Shown here: positions 1 to 9,947 of the stretch, piece after piece
Position numbering within the stretch: the stretch's first letter is position 1
Layout: each line of letters opens with the position of its first letter
Assembly (NCBI RefSeq): GCF_003570995.1
Contig: NZ_QXIY01000037.1
Span: forward strand, 611-41,554
DNA: 40,944 nucleotides
Direction of reading: 5' to 3'
DNA from: Candidatus Cryosericum septentrionale
Lineage (GTDB): Bacteria > Caldisericota > Caldisericia > Cryosericales > Cryosericaceae
Translations under genes and position numbers: made by a program
Notes under the pieces: model-generated
What the model was told of the DNA's origin: nothing
Database searches by the model: none
The model's input: only the letters and a program-made list of their open reading frames with translations

Positions 1-1178
1 TCATCGGAGGCCTCATGAGCACCGGCGTACGCGTCATGGACCTCCAGGCAGCTCCAGTGCCCCTGGCACGGTTCACCGTCAAGTCGTTCGCGGGCAGCGG
101 TGGCATTCACGTCATGCGCTCGCCATTCGACCGTCGACTCACGACGATACGATTCTATGACCGGTCAGGGTTCGATCTTTCCACCACCCAGGAAGGAGCC
201 ATCGAGCGCCTGTTCTTCCGGGAAGAATTTGCTCGCGCCGACGTCGAAGAAGTGGGGACCATCGACATTCCGCCTCGTGTGGTAGAGTCGTACCGTGACT
301 ACTTCCTGAGCTCCCTGGATGTTGCCGCCATCCAGTCGTCCGGCATCCGGTTCGTCATCGACTACTCGTATGGCACTCCCGTCCAGCTCTTTCCTGCCAT
401 TGCAGGGGAGTTTGGCCTCGAGATCATCTCACTGCACGCCTACGCTGACGGGCGAAGGGCGGTGAGGACGGCGTCTGAGTTCCGGGACGCCAAGCGAAGG
501 CTGTCTTCCATGGTCAAGTCACTGGGAACAGCGTTCGGCGTGATTCTGGACGCCTCCGGCGAAAAGGTCTTCATCGTGGACCGGAGCGGTGAGATCCTTT
601 CGGATACCCGTACCACGGCACTCATGATTGGCTCCAGGCATCGGTCCGGGGTCCTGAACTCAGTAACGCTTCCCATTACGGCATCCATCGAGCTGGAGCG
701 GTATATCAGGAATCAGGGGGTCGATGTGCACTGGTGCTCAACCCTGCCACGCAATATTATCGGCGAAGCGACAAACACCGACGCCGGCGCGGACATCCTG
801 GGAGGCTTCATCTTCTCCCGCGCTCTCCCCTTCTACGACGGTATGCTCTCCATCGGTTTTCTCCTTGAGACACTTGCCAAGACAGGACAAGACCTTGTCA
901 CGCTGAAGCAGGAGACACCGGCCCGGGATCCCAGTCACATCGAACTGCCATGCCCGTGGGAGTCCAAGGGAACTATCATGCGTCGCATGAGCGAGCTCTA
1001 TCGTGACACGGCGGAGTTCGTCGAAGGGGTCAAGCAACGTGAGGAAGACGGGTACACCCTTGTGCTGCCTGACAGGGACCGCCCGGTACTGCACATCTAT
1101 TCGAGCTATACGACCGACGAACGTGAACGCGACCGACTGGCCGACGCAGAGAAGAAAATCCGTTCCTGGATGCAATAG
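1..1178 (+). CDS. Phosphohexomutase-like C-terminal part of a probable sugar-1-phosphate nucleotidyltransferase fusion (5' truncated by window)
   Basis: The reading frame is open to the left edge (first full codon at position 3), and the ATG at 15 is preceded by in-frame codons that fit the same family, so this is the 3' part of a longer gene; about 391 residues are visible. The segment GGIHVMRSPFD followed by IRFYDRSG matches the start of the alpha-D-phosphohexomutase-like region fused to mannose-1-phosphate guanylyltransferase-type enzymes in several bacterial phyla. The TASHNP-type loop of true mutases, with its phosphoserine, is replaced by GGIHVMRSPFD, so this part is probably not a working mutase. 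The nucleotidyltransferase half would lie outside the window and is inferred. A role in NDP-sugar supply for glycans is likely. A charged C-terminal helix (near DERERDRLADAEKK) ends the protein. Confidence 0.7.
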   Translation, partial: IGGLMSTGVRVMDLQAAPVPLARFTVKSFAGSGGIHVMRSPFDRRLTTIRFYDRSGFDLSTTQEGAIERLFFREEFARADVEEVGTIDIPPRVVESYRDYFLSSLDVAAIQSSGIRFVIDYSYGTPVQLFPAIAGEFGLEIISLHAYADGRRAVRTASEFRDAKRRLSSMVKSLGTAFGVILDASGEKVFIVDRSGEILSDTRTTALMIGSRHRSGVLNSVTLPITASIELERYIRNQGVDVHWCSTLPRNIIGEATNTDAGADILGGFIFSRALPFYDGMLSIGFLLETLAKTGQDLVTLKQETPARDPSHIELPCPWESKGTIMRRMSELYRDTAEFVEGVKQREEDGYTLVLPDRDRPVLHIYSSYTTDERERDRLADAEKKIRSWMQ

Positions 1179-1189
1179 CCGAAGCCTTA

Positions 1190-1217
1190 TTGCTGGAGGG
1201 GGTTACGAGACTACACT
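1190..1217 (+). promoter_or_regulatory. Possible sigma-70-type promoter for the DUF2804 gene
   Basis: TTGCTG (1190-1195) and TACACT (1212-1217) are 16 bases apart, each 4/6 to consensus, about 40 bases upstream of the GTG start. It overlaps a possible short terminator hairpin. Weak match. Confidence 0.3.
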
Positions 1218-1234
1218 ATTCGGCATAGTCTTTT
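1208..1234 (+). terminator. Short hairpin with T-run after the first gene
   Basis: AGACTA (1208-1213) pairs with TAGTCT (1226-1231), and the right arm runs into TTTT (1231-1234), 30 bases after the first stop codon. An alternative inner pairing is ACTAT/ATAGT. The stem is short, so this is a weak candidate. Confidence 0.3.
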
Positions 1235-1256
1235 CAGACTGAGACAGGAGGAGATA

Positions 1257-2285
1257 GTGGGCGAGCACACCGAGCCGCTTTCGATGGTCAACGGCGATGG
1301 CCTGATCAATTTCGGGTGGGCCAGACAACCGCTGTTCGACGTGAACATGGCAGCTGCTGCGTCGGTGCATCGACACATCTTCAGTGCGTGGCGCCTCAAG
1401 CGGTGGGAATATTCTTACGTCGCTACACCAACAGTCTTCTTCGCAGCGCAGATTGCTCACCTGGGATACCTGGCCAACCTCACAGCATACCTGTATGATA
1501 TCAAACGCAACGTCCTGCTGGAGCGCACATCGAACATCCCCTTCGGAACCGGCGTCGTCCTGGCCGACCATCCCCGCCGGGGGACGACCAGCGCCCGCGC
1601 AGGGACCTCCAAGTACCTCCAGTTTGAGATGACGCCGGAAGGCAAACACGTCACCGTCGACTGGCACCGGTTCAATGGGCCACAGGATCTCCACGCCGAC
1701 CTGCTTCTCGGCTGGCCCGAGGAACTCGAGTCCCTGAGTGTCGTCGACCCCCTGAGGAACGGACGCTTCGCCTATACGACCAAGGTAACCTGTATGCCCA
1801 CTACAGGGACTATCCGCGTTGGACAGGAAACATGGGAGTGCGATCGTTCAGAAGTACTGGGCGAACTGGACTGGAGTCGAGGCTTCCTCGAGAGTGTCAC
1901 GCCATGGAAGTGGGCGACAGCTTCAGGCCGAACACGGCAGGGCCAGACGGTTGGCTTCAACCTGTGCAGTGGTTTTCATGACCGAGGCGACAACGAGAAC
2001 GCCGTGATGGTCGATGGGCATCTCACCAAGCTGGGCCTCGTCTCCTTCACGTATGATCAGTCTCACGTCATGCAGCCCTGGCACGTCAGCTGCCCCGATG
2101 GGCACGTCGATCTGTCGTTCGTCCCGATGGTGGACCGTCAGTCGTACACGGACGCCGGTCCTCTCCAAAGTCATATCCATCAGCTCGTGGGCCGGTACAG
2201 TGGTACCGTGACGCCAGAAGGTTCAGATCCGATAGCAATCACGGACTTCGTCGGAGCGGCCGAGGACCACTACGCTCGCTGGTAG
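1257..2285 (+). CDS. DUF2804 family protein
   Basis: A 342-residue protein starting at GTG 1257, preceded by AGGAGG at 1246-1251 with five bases of spacing. The N-terminal motif INFGWARQPLFDVN, followed by a Trp- and Tyr-rich stretch (SAWRLKRWEYSYV), is characteristic of DUF2804, whose usual length is about 330-350 residues; the gene appears complete. No signal peptide or membrane segment is visible. The rest has many aromatic residues and short beta-like strands, including FNLCSGFHDRGDNENAVMVD, compatible with a beta-sandwich fold. The biochemical function of the family is unknown and none is assigned here. It is the last gene of the + strand block and converges on the nucleoside phosphorylase gene. 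Confidence 0.8.
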   Translation: MGEHTEPLSMVNGDGLINFGWARQPLFDVNMAAAASVHRHIFSAWRLKRWEYSYVATPTVFFAAQIAHLGYLANLTAYLYDIKRNVLLERTSNIPFGTGVVLADHPRRGTTSARAGTSKYLQFEMTPEGKHVTVDWHRFNGPQDLHADLLLGWPEELESLSVVDPLRNGRFAYTTKVTCMPTTGTIRVGQETWECDRSEVLGELDWSRGFLESVTPWKWATASGRTRQGQTVGFNLCSGFHDRGDNENAVMVDGHLTKLGLVSFTYDQSHVMQPWHVSCPDGHVDLSFVPMVDRQSYTDAGPLQSHIHQLVGRYSGTVTPEGSDPIAITDFVGAAEDHYARW

Positions 2286-2314
2286 TCGATGCGTGGCTGG
2301 GCACAACGACTCAG

Positions 2315-2353
2315 AGCAAACGCCCCGGGCATATGGTGTTCGAGGCGTTTGCT
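2315..2353. terminator. Hairpin between convergent genes
   Basis: AGCAAACGCC (2315-2324) and GGCGTTTGCT (2344-2353) form a perfect 10-bp stem with a 19-base loop, between the stops of the convergent DUF2804 and phosphorylase genes. There is no long T-run on either strand, so it may act as a bidirectional terminator or a 3'-end stabilising hairpin. Confidence 0.5.
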
Positions 2354-2373
2354 GTCGACCAGGCGTCAGGCGC

Positions 2374-3102
2374 CTACAATCCCGCTTTCGATGCTCTGAT
2401 CAGTGTAGAGAGACCGATGCGAATGCTCTGCTCCTCGGCTGTCTTGAACAGGCCCTCGGCACTCCTCGGCTTGATCGCGTCCTTCGTGACGCTACCGTCA
2501 ACAGCAAAAAGGGCAGACGTGCGGACGCCACGGAACTGACCGACGATGAAGAGACACCCGCTCTCCATTTCGATCGCCTTGACGCCCGACTGCATCATCA
2601 GGCTCATCTTGTCCTTGTCGTAGTTACGGTAGAATGCGTCACTGCTGATGACGACTCCGTGCTTCGCCGTCGGAACAACGTCCCGGGCTGCTTCCATGGT
2701 GACGCGAAGGAGGTCAGCATCCGGCACTGCTGGGAACGACAGTGGAAGGTATTGGAGAGACGTTCCATCGTCACGGATACTCCCCGTGGCAACGACAAGG
2801 TCCCCGGCATCGACGTCCGACGCAATGCCCCCGGCCGAGCCAACCCTGAGCAGCACGCGCGCCCCAAGGTTGCACAGCTCCTCCACGACGATTGCTGTTG
2901 ATGGAGCCCCCATTCCCGTCGTGGCAACCGACAGCCGTTCGCCCTCATACATCCCCGTGAAGACAAGCAGATACCGGTATTCATTGACCAGGCGAGCACC
3001 CTGGAGCAGCTTCGACACCTGCTCGGCTCGCTGGGGGTTCCCGACCAGCATGACGTGCGGCGCAAGGTCCTCTGCCTCAAACTTCAAGTGAAACTGTGCC
3101 AT
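2374..3102 (-). CDS. Nucleoside phosphorylase, uridine phosphorylase-like (PNP/UDP family)
   Basis: A 242-residue protein of the PNP_UDP_1 family, which cleaves nucleosides with phosphate to free base and (deoxy)ribose-1-phosphate. Visible family motifs are GNPQRAEQVSKLL (phosphate-binding Gly and Arg near the N-terminus), TTGMGAPSTAIVVEEL, LLRVGSAGGI, and EMESGCLF, the Met-Glu pair that holds the ribose. Length is normal. Whether it prefers uridine or purine nucleosides cannot be settled by eye; the sequence reads closest to uridine phosphorylases. The gene begins 21 bases after the ADP-ribosylglycohydrolase homologue and is the last gene of the long nucleoside operon, consistent with intracellular breakdown of imported nucleosides. 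Confidence 0.85.
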   Translation of the reverse strand: MAQFHLKFEAEDLAPHVMLVGNPQRAEQVSKLLQGARLVNEYRYLLVFTGMYEGERLSVATTGMGAPSTAIVVEELCNLGARVLLRVGSAGGIASDVDAGDLVVATGSIRDDGTSLQYLPLSFPAVPDADLLRVTMEAARDVVPTAKHGVVISSDAFYRNYDKDKMSLMMQSGVKAIEMESGCLFIVGQFRGVRTSALFAVDGSVTKDAIKPRSAEGLFKTAEEQSIRIGLSTLIRASKAGL

Positions 3103-3123
3103 GGAATCTACCTCCCTGGGATA

Positions 3124-4503
3124 CTAAAGCATGCCACGAGCCAGCAGAGCCGTTCGCTCCGCCAGGGCGTGGATCGAGAGTCGTTCTTTGCCTGGAATAT
3201 ACGTTTCGAGCCGATCGCCGATGGGATCCGCCCACACGGCAGGGACTCCACCCATCACACCCAGAACCGTTCCGACGAGACCGGCATTGCAGTCAATGTC
3301 GAGTCCGCCACGCGCCAGCAGGGCAAATGATTCCGTGATATCCTGACCACCATACCAGAGTGAGATGATGTCCACCGCCATGTTCGGGTAGGCATGGATC
3401 CAGTTGTACTGCTCAAACCGTTGCTCGGCCCATGCAAGCGCCGAGGAGACGTCCGATTCCCGCGCGACCATGTCCAGACACTCGTGCAGAACGGCAGCGT
3501 ATTCGCTCCCCTGAGGAACGTATCCCGCCGCTTCAACCGCAACGACACGCGGATCATCGCGCACATAAGCGAGGGCCGTGAGCGCTGCCGCATACATGCC
3601 CCCATACACGCCGTTTGCCGCGTGGGACACGACCCCGTCGAGATGAGCCAGCCTTACCGCCTCAAGTGGTCGCCCCGGTGCCAACATCCCGCAAATCATC
3701 CCGCGCATCTGAACACCAATCCAGTCCGAATATGGATTCCGGTAGCTTCCCGATTCGGGCGGAGTGAGACCAGCACGCAAGTTCTGGATAGCAATCCACT
3801 CTGCCGACCAGCCAAAAGGTATTTGCCGCAGCCATTCGTCGGCAATGTCCTGCGACGTAAGACCGTGTCCATGTGACTCGAAAGCGTCAAGGAGCGCCAG
3901 TTCGTAGACAACGTCGTCGTTCATCGTCTCAGGATCTGTGACATAGGAACGGACATCGCCATAGACCTCTGAGATACGCTGGCCTGTATATCCCTCGATG
4001 GCAGTGCCAAATGCGCCACCCGCAAGCTGGCCGACCCATCCTGTCAACGTTTTCTCCTCGACGCTATCCGGCTGCTCCTCCTGCGGCGTATGAGCCGCGG
4101 GCAGGCGAGACAAGACTTCATCCCACGAGCCAGGGTGCTCGAACCCGAGGTAGGAGCACAAAGGATCCTGCGGTGCGGCAAACAGTGCGTCGAGGTAATG
4201 AGCGGTGAGTACGCGCAGCGCAGGAGCATCTCCGCTATGAGCCAGGCGCAAGCCTTCTGGGATAAGCGATACCGCCACACTCTCGTCAAAGCCCTGATTC
4301 TCCATCGACTGGGCTGCCTCGCGATAGAGGCACTCCGGAGCGCCTGATCCCGGCACAGAACTCTCCCAGAGCATGAACATCACCTCATCCTGCCCCTTCT
4401 CGGCAGCGGTCTGCTCACACCAGCTGCTTGGATGCAGGCGCCGGTCCAGCGGAACGGCAGAACGCCGTATGTCGCGTTCCGCTTGCCATGCCTTGATTCT
4501 CAT
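3124..4503 (-). CDS. ADP-ribosylglycohydrolase family protein with N-terminal extension
   Basis: 459 residues. The ATG at 4503 overlaps the stop of the upstream permease (ATGA), which decides the start although the frame is open further upstream. The core (about residues 160-459) shows the ADP-ribosylglycohydrolase/DraG fold pattern: [17 protein letters not shown], an acidic motif TMNDDVVYE where relatives have a TDD-type metal site, and near the C-terminus [18 protein letters not shown], matching the DTDtNaaivG signature with partial substitution. The first 160 residues lie outside the core and I do not recognise them. The reaction is hydrolysis of an N-glycosidic bond to ribose; inside a nucleoside uptake operon beside a ribokinase, a nucleoside-like substrate is more likely than ADP-ribosylated protein. 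That is inference from context. Confidence 0.75.
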   Translation of the reverse strand: MRIKAWQAERDIRRSAVPLDRRLHPSSWCEQTAAEKGQDEVMFMLWESSVPGSGAPECLYREAAQSMENQGFDESVAVSLIPEGLRLAHSGDAPALRVLTAHYLDALFAAPQDPLCSYLGFEHPGSWDEVLSRLPAAHTPQEEQPDSVEEKTLTGWVGQLAGGAFGTAIEGYTGQRISEVYGDVRSYVTDPETMNDDVVYELALLDAFESHGHGLTSQDIADEWLRQIPFGWSAEWIAIQNLRAGLTPPESGSYRNPYSDWIGVQMRGMICGMLAPGRPLEAVRLAHLDGVVSHAANGVYGGMYAAALTALAYVRDDPRVVAVEAAGYVPQGSEYAAVLHECLDMVARESDVSSALAWAEQRFEQYNWIHAYPNMAVDIISLWYGGQDITESFALLARGGLDIDCNAGLVGTVLGVMGGVPAVWADPIGDRLETYIPGKERLSIHALAERTALLARGML

Positions 4504-5390
4504 GCCTGCCTCCTCTTGCGGACGGAATACAGGTACAGGGAAACGAGCGTCGCGACGTAGGGGATCATGGCCGTGAACTGGGTAGGAATCCGACTGCCTT
4601 GCAGGAATACCGTTAGACCGTCGAAGAACCCAAACAGCAGAGAGATGATCGCGATGCCCCAGGGATTCCCGCTGACCAGAATGACGGCCGTCAGCGAGAT
4701 CCAGCCGCGCCCAGCTGACATGTTTTCGGCAAACAGCCGCACATACCCAAGAGAGAGATACGCGCCTGCCAGACCGCAGCATACCGCACAGACGATGAGC
4801 GACCAGATACGTATCGTCGATGCCGGGACGCCGCTCGAACTCAGGCACGCAGCGTTATAGCCTGCACCGCGGAGCCGGAGCCCGAAACGAGTCCGGAAGA
4901 TGACGAACGCGGACAGCACAGTCACCAGGAGGGCGACGTAGACGATAGCGTTGTACCCACTGAGCAACCTCCCCAGAAAGGGGATTCCGTCAATCAGCGG
5001 CAGCTTCACGGCTGGAATCGCGCGGATACCGGCATCGGTGAAGGCTCCCTTGACGTGAAAGATATCGCGCAACAAGAACGTCGTCAGGCCCACCGCGAAC
5101 AGGTTCAGCGCTATGCCTGTCAGGAACTCGTCCGTATGAAGTCTCACGGCAAACAGAACGAAGATGCCGGCCATGATCAGCGCCCCAGCTACCGCGCATA
5201 GAATGCCAAGGAACCAGCTGTGCAGGAAGAACGACCCGAGAACTGCGCAGAACGCACCAACCAGCATCATCCCTTCCATGGCGATGTTGAAGATGCCGGC
5301 ATAAAAGGTGAATGTCCCACCAATGGCCGCCAGCAGGATCGGTGTGGCTCCGACGACCATGGCCGAGACAAGTCCAAACAGGACGTTCAC
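4500..5390 (-). CDS. ABC transporter permease, nucleoside/BMP type, second permease
   Basis: 296 residues starting at GTG 5390, which overlaps the stop of the preceding permease (GTGA); an AAGGAGA-type site lies just upstream. Almost the whole protein is hydrophobic with about eight to ten helices. Diagnostic segments are [14 protein letters not shown], the family signature for BPD_transp_2 nucleoside permeases, [10 protein letters not shown], and [11 protein letters not shown] where relatives have a cytoplasmic coupling loop. It pairs with the upstream permease to form the channel of a YufPQ/NupPQ-like importer. Positively charged C-terminus (SVRKRRQA). It overlaps the downstream glycohydrolase gene by four bases, so the two are probably translationally coupled. 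Confidence 0.88.
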   Translation of the reverse strand: MNVLFGLVSAMVVGATPILLAAIGGTFTFYAGIFNIAMEGMMLVGAFCAVLGSFFLHSWFLGILCAVAGALIMAGIFVLFAVRLHTDEFLTGIALNLFAVGLTTFLLRDIFHVKGAFTDAGIRAIPAVKLPLIDGIPFLGRLLSGYNAIVYVALLVTVLSAFVIFRTRFGLRLRGAGYNAACLSSSGVPASTIRIWSLIVCAVCCGLAGAYLSLGYVRLFAENMSAGRGWISLTAVILVSGNPWGIAIISLLFGFFDGLTVFLQGSRIPTQFTAMIPYVATLVSLYLYSVRKRRQA

Positions 5391-6424
5391 CCCGCACTCT
5401 CCTTCAGTTTTCGCCTGGTCGCCAGCCGGTCGAACACCATGTTCAGAGAAACCCTGCCAGCTACCACGACCAGCACAATGACTGCCTGCAGCACATCGAT
5501 GAACTCCGAAGGTACGGCAGTGACGAGTTCCATGCCTATGGCGCCCTGCTGCAGTGCACTGAAGAGCAACCCATAGAGAAAGGTTCCCGAAATGCCATTG
5601 CTGGCCACGACTGCGATCATGATACCGTCCCAGGCATAGTTGGCGCCCAGCCCCTTCACAAAGCGATGGGGGCCGCCCATGATCATCAGCCCTCCGGCAA
5701 GCCCCGCGAGAGCTCCGGTGACCAGCATGACGCGGACATAGTTGGCATTCACTTTGCATCCGCCGATCCTCGCAAACAGCGAATTCTGCCCAGTCATGCG
5801 CCATTCGTAGCCACTGCGGCCTCTGCTCATGATCAGCCAGCAGACGACTGCTGCAAGCACCATGAACAGGACACTTGTGTTCACGCTTCCCAGATCCGGC
5901 AGCCATGCAGCGGTACTGATGGGCCTGGTCATGGGAGTCGAAGCAGAGGGGTCGAACAGGGGGTACGTAATAACCCACAGCGCGAAGTAGTCGGCGATGA
6001 AGTTGAGCATGAGCGTGACAATGAACTCATCCATGGCGAAAGCACGTTTGAGAAGTGCTGCAAGCCCCGACCACAGCGCGCCGCCGAGAAGAGATGCCAG
6101 GATACAAAGCGGGACAAGGAATGCCGAAGGCAGATGGACGAACAACCCGACCAGTGTCGCACCCAGGGCTCCCATGACGAGCTGACCCGGCTGTCCAAGG
6201 TTCACGGGACCGGAGGCGAACGCGATCGAGGCCGAGAGCCCTGTCAGGATAAGGGGAACGGCGCGCGTCACCGTAGCAGTGAATCCCGACCCGCTGAACA
6301 ACGAGTACTGGAGAAGCGCACCGTAGGTCGCAACCGGATTGAACCCCTGGAGCGCCAATACAAGCGCTCCAATGGCGAACGCCGCCAGGACGCCAAGAAT
6401 CCCGCTAAGAGCCTGTTTCCGCAT
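5387..6424 (-). CDS. ABC transporter permease, nucleoside/BMP type, first permease
   Basis: 345 residues from ATG 6424 ([13 protein letters not shown]), chosen because a purine-rich GGAAAGGAAG site precedes it; this start overlaps the ATPase gene by 20 bases. About ten hydrophobic helices. Family signatures are [20 protein letters not shown] and the conserved cytoplasmic segment [14 protein letters not shown], where related permeases read RavG.N..aA...G. This is the larger partner in the YufP/NupP class, usually 330-370 residues. Four-base overlap with the second permease confirms co-translation. Confidence 0.88.
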   Translation of the reverse strand: MRKQALSGILGVLAAFAIGALVLALQGFNPVATYGALLQYSLFSGSGFTATVTRAVPLILTGLSASIAFASGPVNLGQPGQLVMGALGATLVGLFVHLPSAFLVPLCILASLLGGALWSGLAALLKRAFAMDEFIVTLMLNFIADYFALWVITYPLFDPSASTPMTRPISTAAWLPDLGSVNTSVLFMVLAAVVCWLIMSRGRSGYEWRMTGQNSLFARIGGCKVNANYVRVMLVTGALAGLAGGLMIMGGPHRFVKGLGANYAWDGIMIAVVASNGISGTFLYGLLFSALQQGAIGMELVTAVPSEFIDVLQAVIVLVVVAGRVSLNMVFDRLATRRKLKESAG

Positions 6425-7955
6425 GTGCAGCTTCCTTTCCCCCGAGCATGTAGTACCCGACCTCCTCACGACTGGTCGCGTCCGTAGCAAGGTCCACGAC
6501 CACCTCGCCCTGGCACATCACGACGATGCGGTCGGCCACCATGAATAGTTCGTCGAGGTCGGCCGATACCAGCAGGACAGCCCGTTTCCTGCTCCGCAGG
6601 TTCAGGAGCAGCTGATGGACATACTCGATGGAACCGACGTCCAGGCCTCGCGTCGGCTGGTCCATGAGGACGAACGGCGTTTCCAGCAATAGTTCACGAC
6701 CGAGAATCACCTTCTGCTGGTTGCCGCCTGACAATGATCGGAACGGATCCGATGAGTGTCCCATGCTGACAGTAAACTGCTCTCGAATCTGATCGACAAA
6801 CTCAGCTGCATGCCGGTAGTCGAGCCCAAGCCCCCTCCACGTGCGGAACCGTGGGTCAAGAACGTGGTGTGTCATAATCGCATCCTCCAAAATGGACGCC
6901 GCCACGCTCGCGCCCATCTTTCCCCTGTCCTGGGGAACGAACGCAATCAGCGTCCGCCTGGTCAGGATGTCGGCATGCGTAATGTCCTTCCCCATCACGT
7001 CAAGTGTCCCAGATGTCATTGAGGCCAGCCCCATGATTGCGTTCACCAGCTCGAACTGGCCGTTCCCCTCGACGCCGGCCACTCCTACGATCTCGCCGGC
7101 ACGCACTTCGACGGTCGCGTCACGCAGTCTTGCGCGATGCTCGGTGTCGTTGCAATTCAGCTCTCGCGCGCGGAAGACGATCTCTCCGGGTTCCTGAGGC
7201 TGGCGCCGCGACGTGAACAGGACCTCTCTGCCCACCATCTGCCGGGCCAGATCCTCTTTCGTCAGTCCGGACGCGGCGGACGTGCCGACGATCTTGCCAT
7301 GTCGCATGACGGTTACTCGATCACTCAAGGTCAGAACCTCGTCCAGCCGGTGGGATATGAAGATGATCGTGTGTCCTTTGTCCCTGAGACGCGCCAATTC
7401 GGCAAACAGCTGGGGGATTTCCTGAGGCGTCAGAACCGCCGTCGGCTCGTCCAGAACAAGCACGGAGACATTCCGGTAGAGCAGTTTGAGGATCTCGACC
7501 TTTTGGCGTGCAGCTACCGAGATATCTCCTACCAGTGCGTCAGGGTCCAAGTTGAACTGAAACTCCTCGATCCTCTGGCGCACTGCTTCACGCGCCTTAT
7601 GAGCATCGATTGTCCCGAAAGCGCGGACGGGCTCGGCGCCCAGGACGATGTTCTGCCATACCGTGTACTCCGGAATGAGCAGGATCTCCTGGTGCACCAT
7701 ACCTATCCCGGCGGAAATCGCTTCACGTGGTGTCCTGAATTCGACCTTGGCACCCTTGAAGAAGATGTCCCCTGCGTCACGGCGCTCGAGGCCATAGAAC
7801 ACCTTCATGAGCGTGCTCTTCCCGGCTCCGTTCTCTCCGACCAGCGCGTGGATCTCGCCGGATTCAAACGATACTGACACGTCAGAGAGCGCGACGGTGT
7901 CCGGGGGAAACACCTTGGTGATGTGCTGCAGGTCGATCAGGACATCACGTGCCAC
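6405..7955 (-). CDS. Two-domain sugar/nucleoside ABC transporter ATP-binding protein
   Basis: 516 residues with two nucleotide-binding domains in tandem, as in RbsA/YufO. Domain 1 (about 8-230) has Walker [10 protein letters not shown], Walker [13 protein letters not shown] and a divergent signature ([11 protein letters not shown]). Domain 2 (about 258-505) has a degenerate Walker A ([16 protein letters not shown], no Lys) but a classic signature LSGGNQQKV; its Walker B is followed by Gln instead of Glu ([10 protein letters not shown]). Complementary degeneracy of this kind is normal in the family. It energises the two downstream permeases fed by the BMP lipoprotein encoded 12 bases upstream. 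The cargo is probably a nucleoside. Confidence 0.92.
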   Translation of the reverse strand: MARDVLIDLQHITKVFPPDTVALSDVSVSFESGEIHALVGENGAGKSTLMKVFYGLERRDAGDIFFKGAKVEFRTPREAISAGIGMVHQEILLIPEYTVWQNIVLGAEPVRAFGTIDAHKAREAVRQRIEEFQFNLDPDALVGDISVAARQKVEILKLLYRNVSVLVLDEPTAVLTPQEIPQLFAELARLRDKGHTIIFISHRLDEVLTLSDRVTVMRHGKIVGTSAASGLTKEDLARQMVGREVLFTSRRQPQEPGEIVFRARELNCNDTEHRARLRDATVEVRAGEIVGVAGVEGNGQFELVNAIMGLASMTSGTLDVMGKDITHADILTRRTLIAFVPQDRGKMGASVAASILEDAIMTHHVLDPRFRTWRGLGLDYRHAAEFVDQIREQFTVSMGHSSDPFRSLSGGNQQKVILGRELLLETPFVLMDQPTRGLDVGSIEYVHQLLLNLRSRKRAVLLVSADLDELFMVADRIVVMCQGEVVVDLATDATSREEVGYYMLGGKEAAHAETGS

Positions 7956-7967
7956 AAACAGCCCGTC

Positions 7968-8984
7968 CTACTGGTACTTGGTGACGGCGAGCGTACCGTC
8001 AATGATCTGCTGACGGACTTCACTGATGCGATCGACAATGCTCTGCGGAAGGACTTGCACCGTCGCCTCGGTCACTAGATCGACAGTACCGGTCTTCATA
8101 CCGTACTTCACAACTTGACCCGGCTTGTACGTGCCGTCCTTGATCGTCTTGTAGACGTCTTCGATGGTCTTGCCCACGTCCTTGATGTCCGACGCGATGA
8201 CGTAACCGGGCTCGATATCGTTCTGATTCGTATCGACGCCGATTGCGTACAGGCCACGCTCCTTGGCTGCCTGGAGCACGCCCAGGCCCGTGGCGGCGGC
8301 AACCTGGAACACAACATCGCACTTCTTGTCATAGAGACTGAGAGCGGCCTGCTTGCCTTTGGCCGGGTCGTCCCAGATGCCGGCGAGCACGACGCGCTCG
8401 ACCTTGATAGTCTTGTCGATGTAGTGGACGCCATCCTCATAGGCCTTTACAAAAGCCATCACCACCGGGTCATCCGCCGCGGCGACCACGCCAACGACCT
8501 TGTCGGCGTTAATATTCTTGATGCTCATGTCTGTGGTCGTAAGACCAGCACAGACGCCCGCGAGGAATGCGCTCTCTTCCTCGACGTACTTGATGGACGT
8601 TATCGTGCTCTTGCTGTTCTGCACAATCGTGTCGATGTTGACGAAGATCTTGTCGGGGTACTTGTCGGCCATCGCCTTCAGGTTGTCCTCGAACGCATAG
8701 GAAATAACGAACACGACGTCACTGTATTGTACAGCAGCCTCCAACCCAGGCTCGTACTTGCCTGCATCGAAGTTGCACTCGATCGTTCTGGTCTCCACTC
8801 CATACTGGCTCTTGATGTTGTCGATCCCTTTCTGACCAGAATCATAGAACGCATTGTCGCCAAGAGCTCCATTGATGAGGTAGACAACTTTGTCGGTCTT
8901 AGGGCCAGTCGCTGTCGGCTTGCAACCGGCAAATGACAGGCTCATGATCATGAGCGCGAGCAGCATACACAGTATTCTCTTCAT
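7968..8984 (-). CDS. BMP-family substrate-binding lipoprotein of nucleoside ABC transporter
   Basis: 338 residues from ATG 8984, with AAAGGAGA upstream. The N-terminus is a lipoprotein signal (MKRI, hydrophobic core, lipobox SFAGC with Cys21), so the mature protein is lipid-anchored outside the membrane. The mature part follows the BMP/PnrA (Med) fold: VVYLINGALGDNAFYDSG near the start, EESAFLAGVCAGLTT in the middle, VVGVVAAADDPVV, and VFQVAAATGLGVLQAAKERG with GVDTNQN in the C-terminal lobe. PnrA-like proteins bind nucleosides. With the ATPase, two permeases, phosphorylase and ribokinase nearby, nucleoside uptake is the best call. Length is typical. Confidence 0.92.
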   Translation of the reverse strand: MKRILCMLLALMIMSLSFAGCKPTATGPKTDKVVYLINGALGDNAFYDSGQKGIDNIKSQYGVETRTIECNFDAGKYEPGLEAAVQYSDVVFVISYAFEDNLKAMADKYPDKIFVNIDTIVQNSKSTITSIKYVEEESAFLAGVCAGLTTTDMSIKNINADKVVGVVAAADDPVVMAFVKAYEDGVHYIDKTIKVERVVLAGIWDDPAKGKQAALSLYDKKCDVVFQVAAATGLGVLQAAKERGLYAIGVDTNQNDIEPGYVIASDIKDVGKTIEDVYKTIKDGTYKPGQVVKYGMKTGTVDLVTEATVQVLPQSIVDRISEVRQQIIDGTLAVTKYQ

Positions 8985-9006
8985 GTCGACTCTTCTCCTT
9001 TGTCCT

Positions 9007-9945
9007 TCAGATCTGCTGCTTCGGGAGGTGGTCTCCCCTGTGCAGCCTTGACTCAAGAAACGCAGCGACTTCCACTTCATCCGGCATCGATTGCTGAGCA
9101 CCCGACCGCGTTACCGTCAGCGCACCCGCAGCCATCGCCCGGTAGAGCGCCATGTCGGGGTCAAACCCCAGGTCTATCGACGCGGCAAATGCTCCCTGGA
9201 AAGAATCGCCTGCAGCCGTCGTATCGACCGATACCACCGAAAAGGCGGGCACCTCGGGGCTCTCGAACGCGCCAACCGCAAACGCACCCTTTTCTCCCCG
9301 CTTTACGACGACGGTCCTCGCGCCCAAACCCAGAAGGACTGCTGCGGCCTCTTTGAGATCGGCGGTTCCGGCAAGCGCACGGGCCTCACCCTCGTTCGGC
9401 ATAAGGTAATCCACATCGGCGAATACTCCTGCCGTCAGTGTGACGGACCCCCAGGGCGAAGGGTCGAGGATGACGGTAGCTCCTCTCAGGTGCGCCACGT
9501 GAGCAGCCTCCCGAACGACCGCAAACGGGATTTCGCACTGCAGCAGGAGAACGACCCCGGGCTGCAGCAAACCGCCCAGCGTCTTGAGTTCGGCGGCACC
9601 GACGGCACCGTTGGCGCCCGGGACGACCACAATGCGATTTTCGCCGCCTCTTTCCACCAGGATGCACGCAACCCCTGTCGACAAGATGGGATCCACCGTT
9701 ACGCCGACGACGTTCACTCCAGAAGCCGACAACCCATTCATCACGTCCCGCCCAAAAACGTCTGATCCCACGCGCCCCACCAGGACACTCTCCGCTCTCA
9801 GCCGGGCAGCCTGCACCGCCTGGTTCGCACCTTTCCCGCCCGGGTTAGTGAACCATCCAGTCGAGACAACGGTCTCACCGTGATCCGGCACACGCTCGCA
9901 CCGGACAACCAGGTCCATGTTGATGCTGCCGAATGATACGACCAT
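9007..9945 (-). CDS. rbsK: Ribokinase (PfkB family sugar kinase)
   Basis: 312 residues from ATG 9945, three bases after the repressor stop codon; no strong ribosome site is visible, suggesting coupling to the repressor. PfkB signatures are present: NPGGKGANQAVQAARL (about 34-49) and DTTAAGDSFQGAFA with catalytic Asp about 247, matching the AAGD form of RbsK; YLMPNEGEA is also typical. Ribokinase makes ribose-5-phosphate from ribose, which would be produced in the cell if the ADP-ribosylglycohydrolase homologue in this operon acts as a nucleoside-type hydrolase. Close relatives phosphorylate deoxyribose or nucleosides, so the exact sugar is uncertain. Confidence 0.85.
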   Translation of the reverse strand: MVVSFGSINMDLVVRCERVPDHGETVVSTGWFTNPGGKGANQAVQAARLRAESVLVGRVGSDVFGRDVMNGLSASGVNVVGVTVDPILSTGVACILVERGGENRIVVVPGANGAVGAAELKTLGGLLQPGVVLLLQCEIPFAVVREAAHVAHLRGATVILDPSPWGSVTLTAGVFADVDYLMPNEGEARALAGTADLKEAAAVLLGLGARTVVVKRGEKGAFAVGAFESPEVPAFSVVSVDTTAAGDSFQGAFAASIDLGFDPDMALYRAMAAGALTVTRSGAQQSMPDEVEVAAFLESRLHRGDHLPKQQI

Positions 9946-9947
9946 GA

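Noticed and set aside
5312-6487. 391-residue + strand frame opposite the permease genes
   Set aside because: Composition is that of reversed membrane-protein codons (many Gln, His and Arg); no motif.
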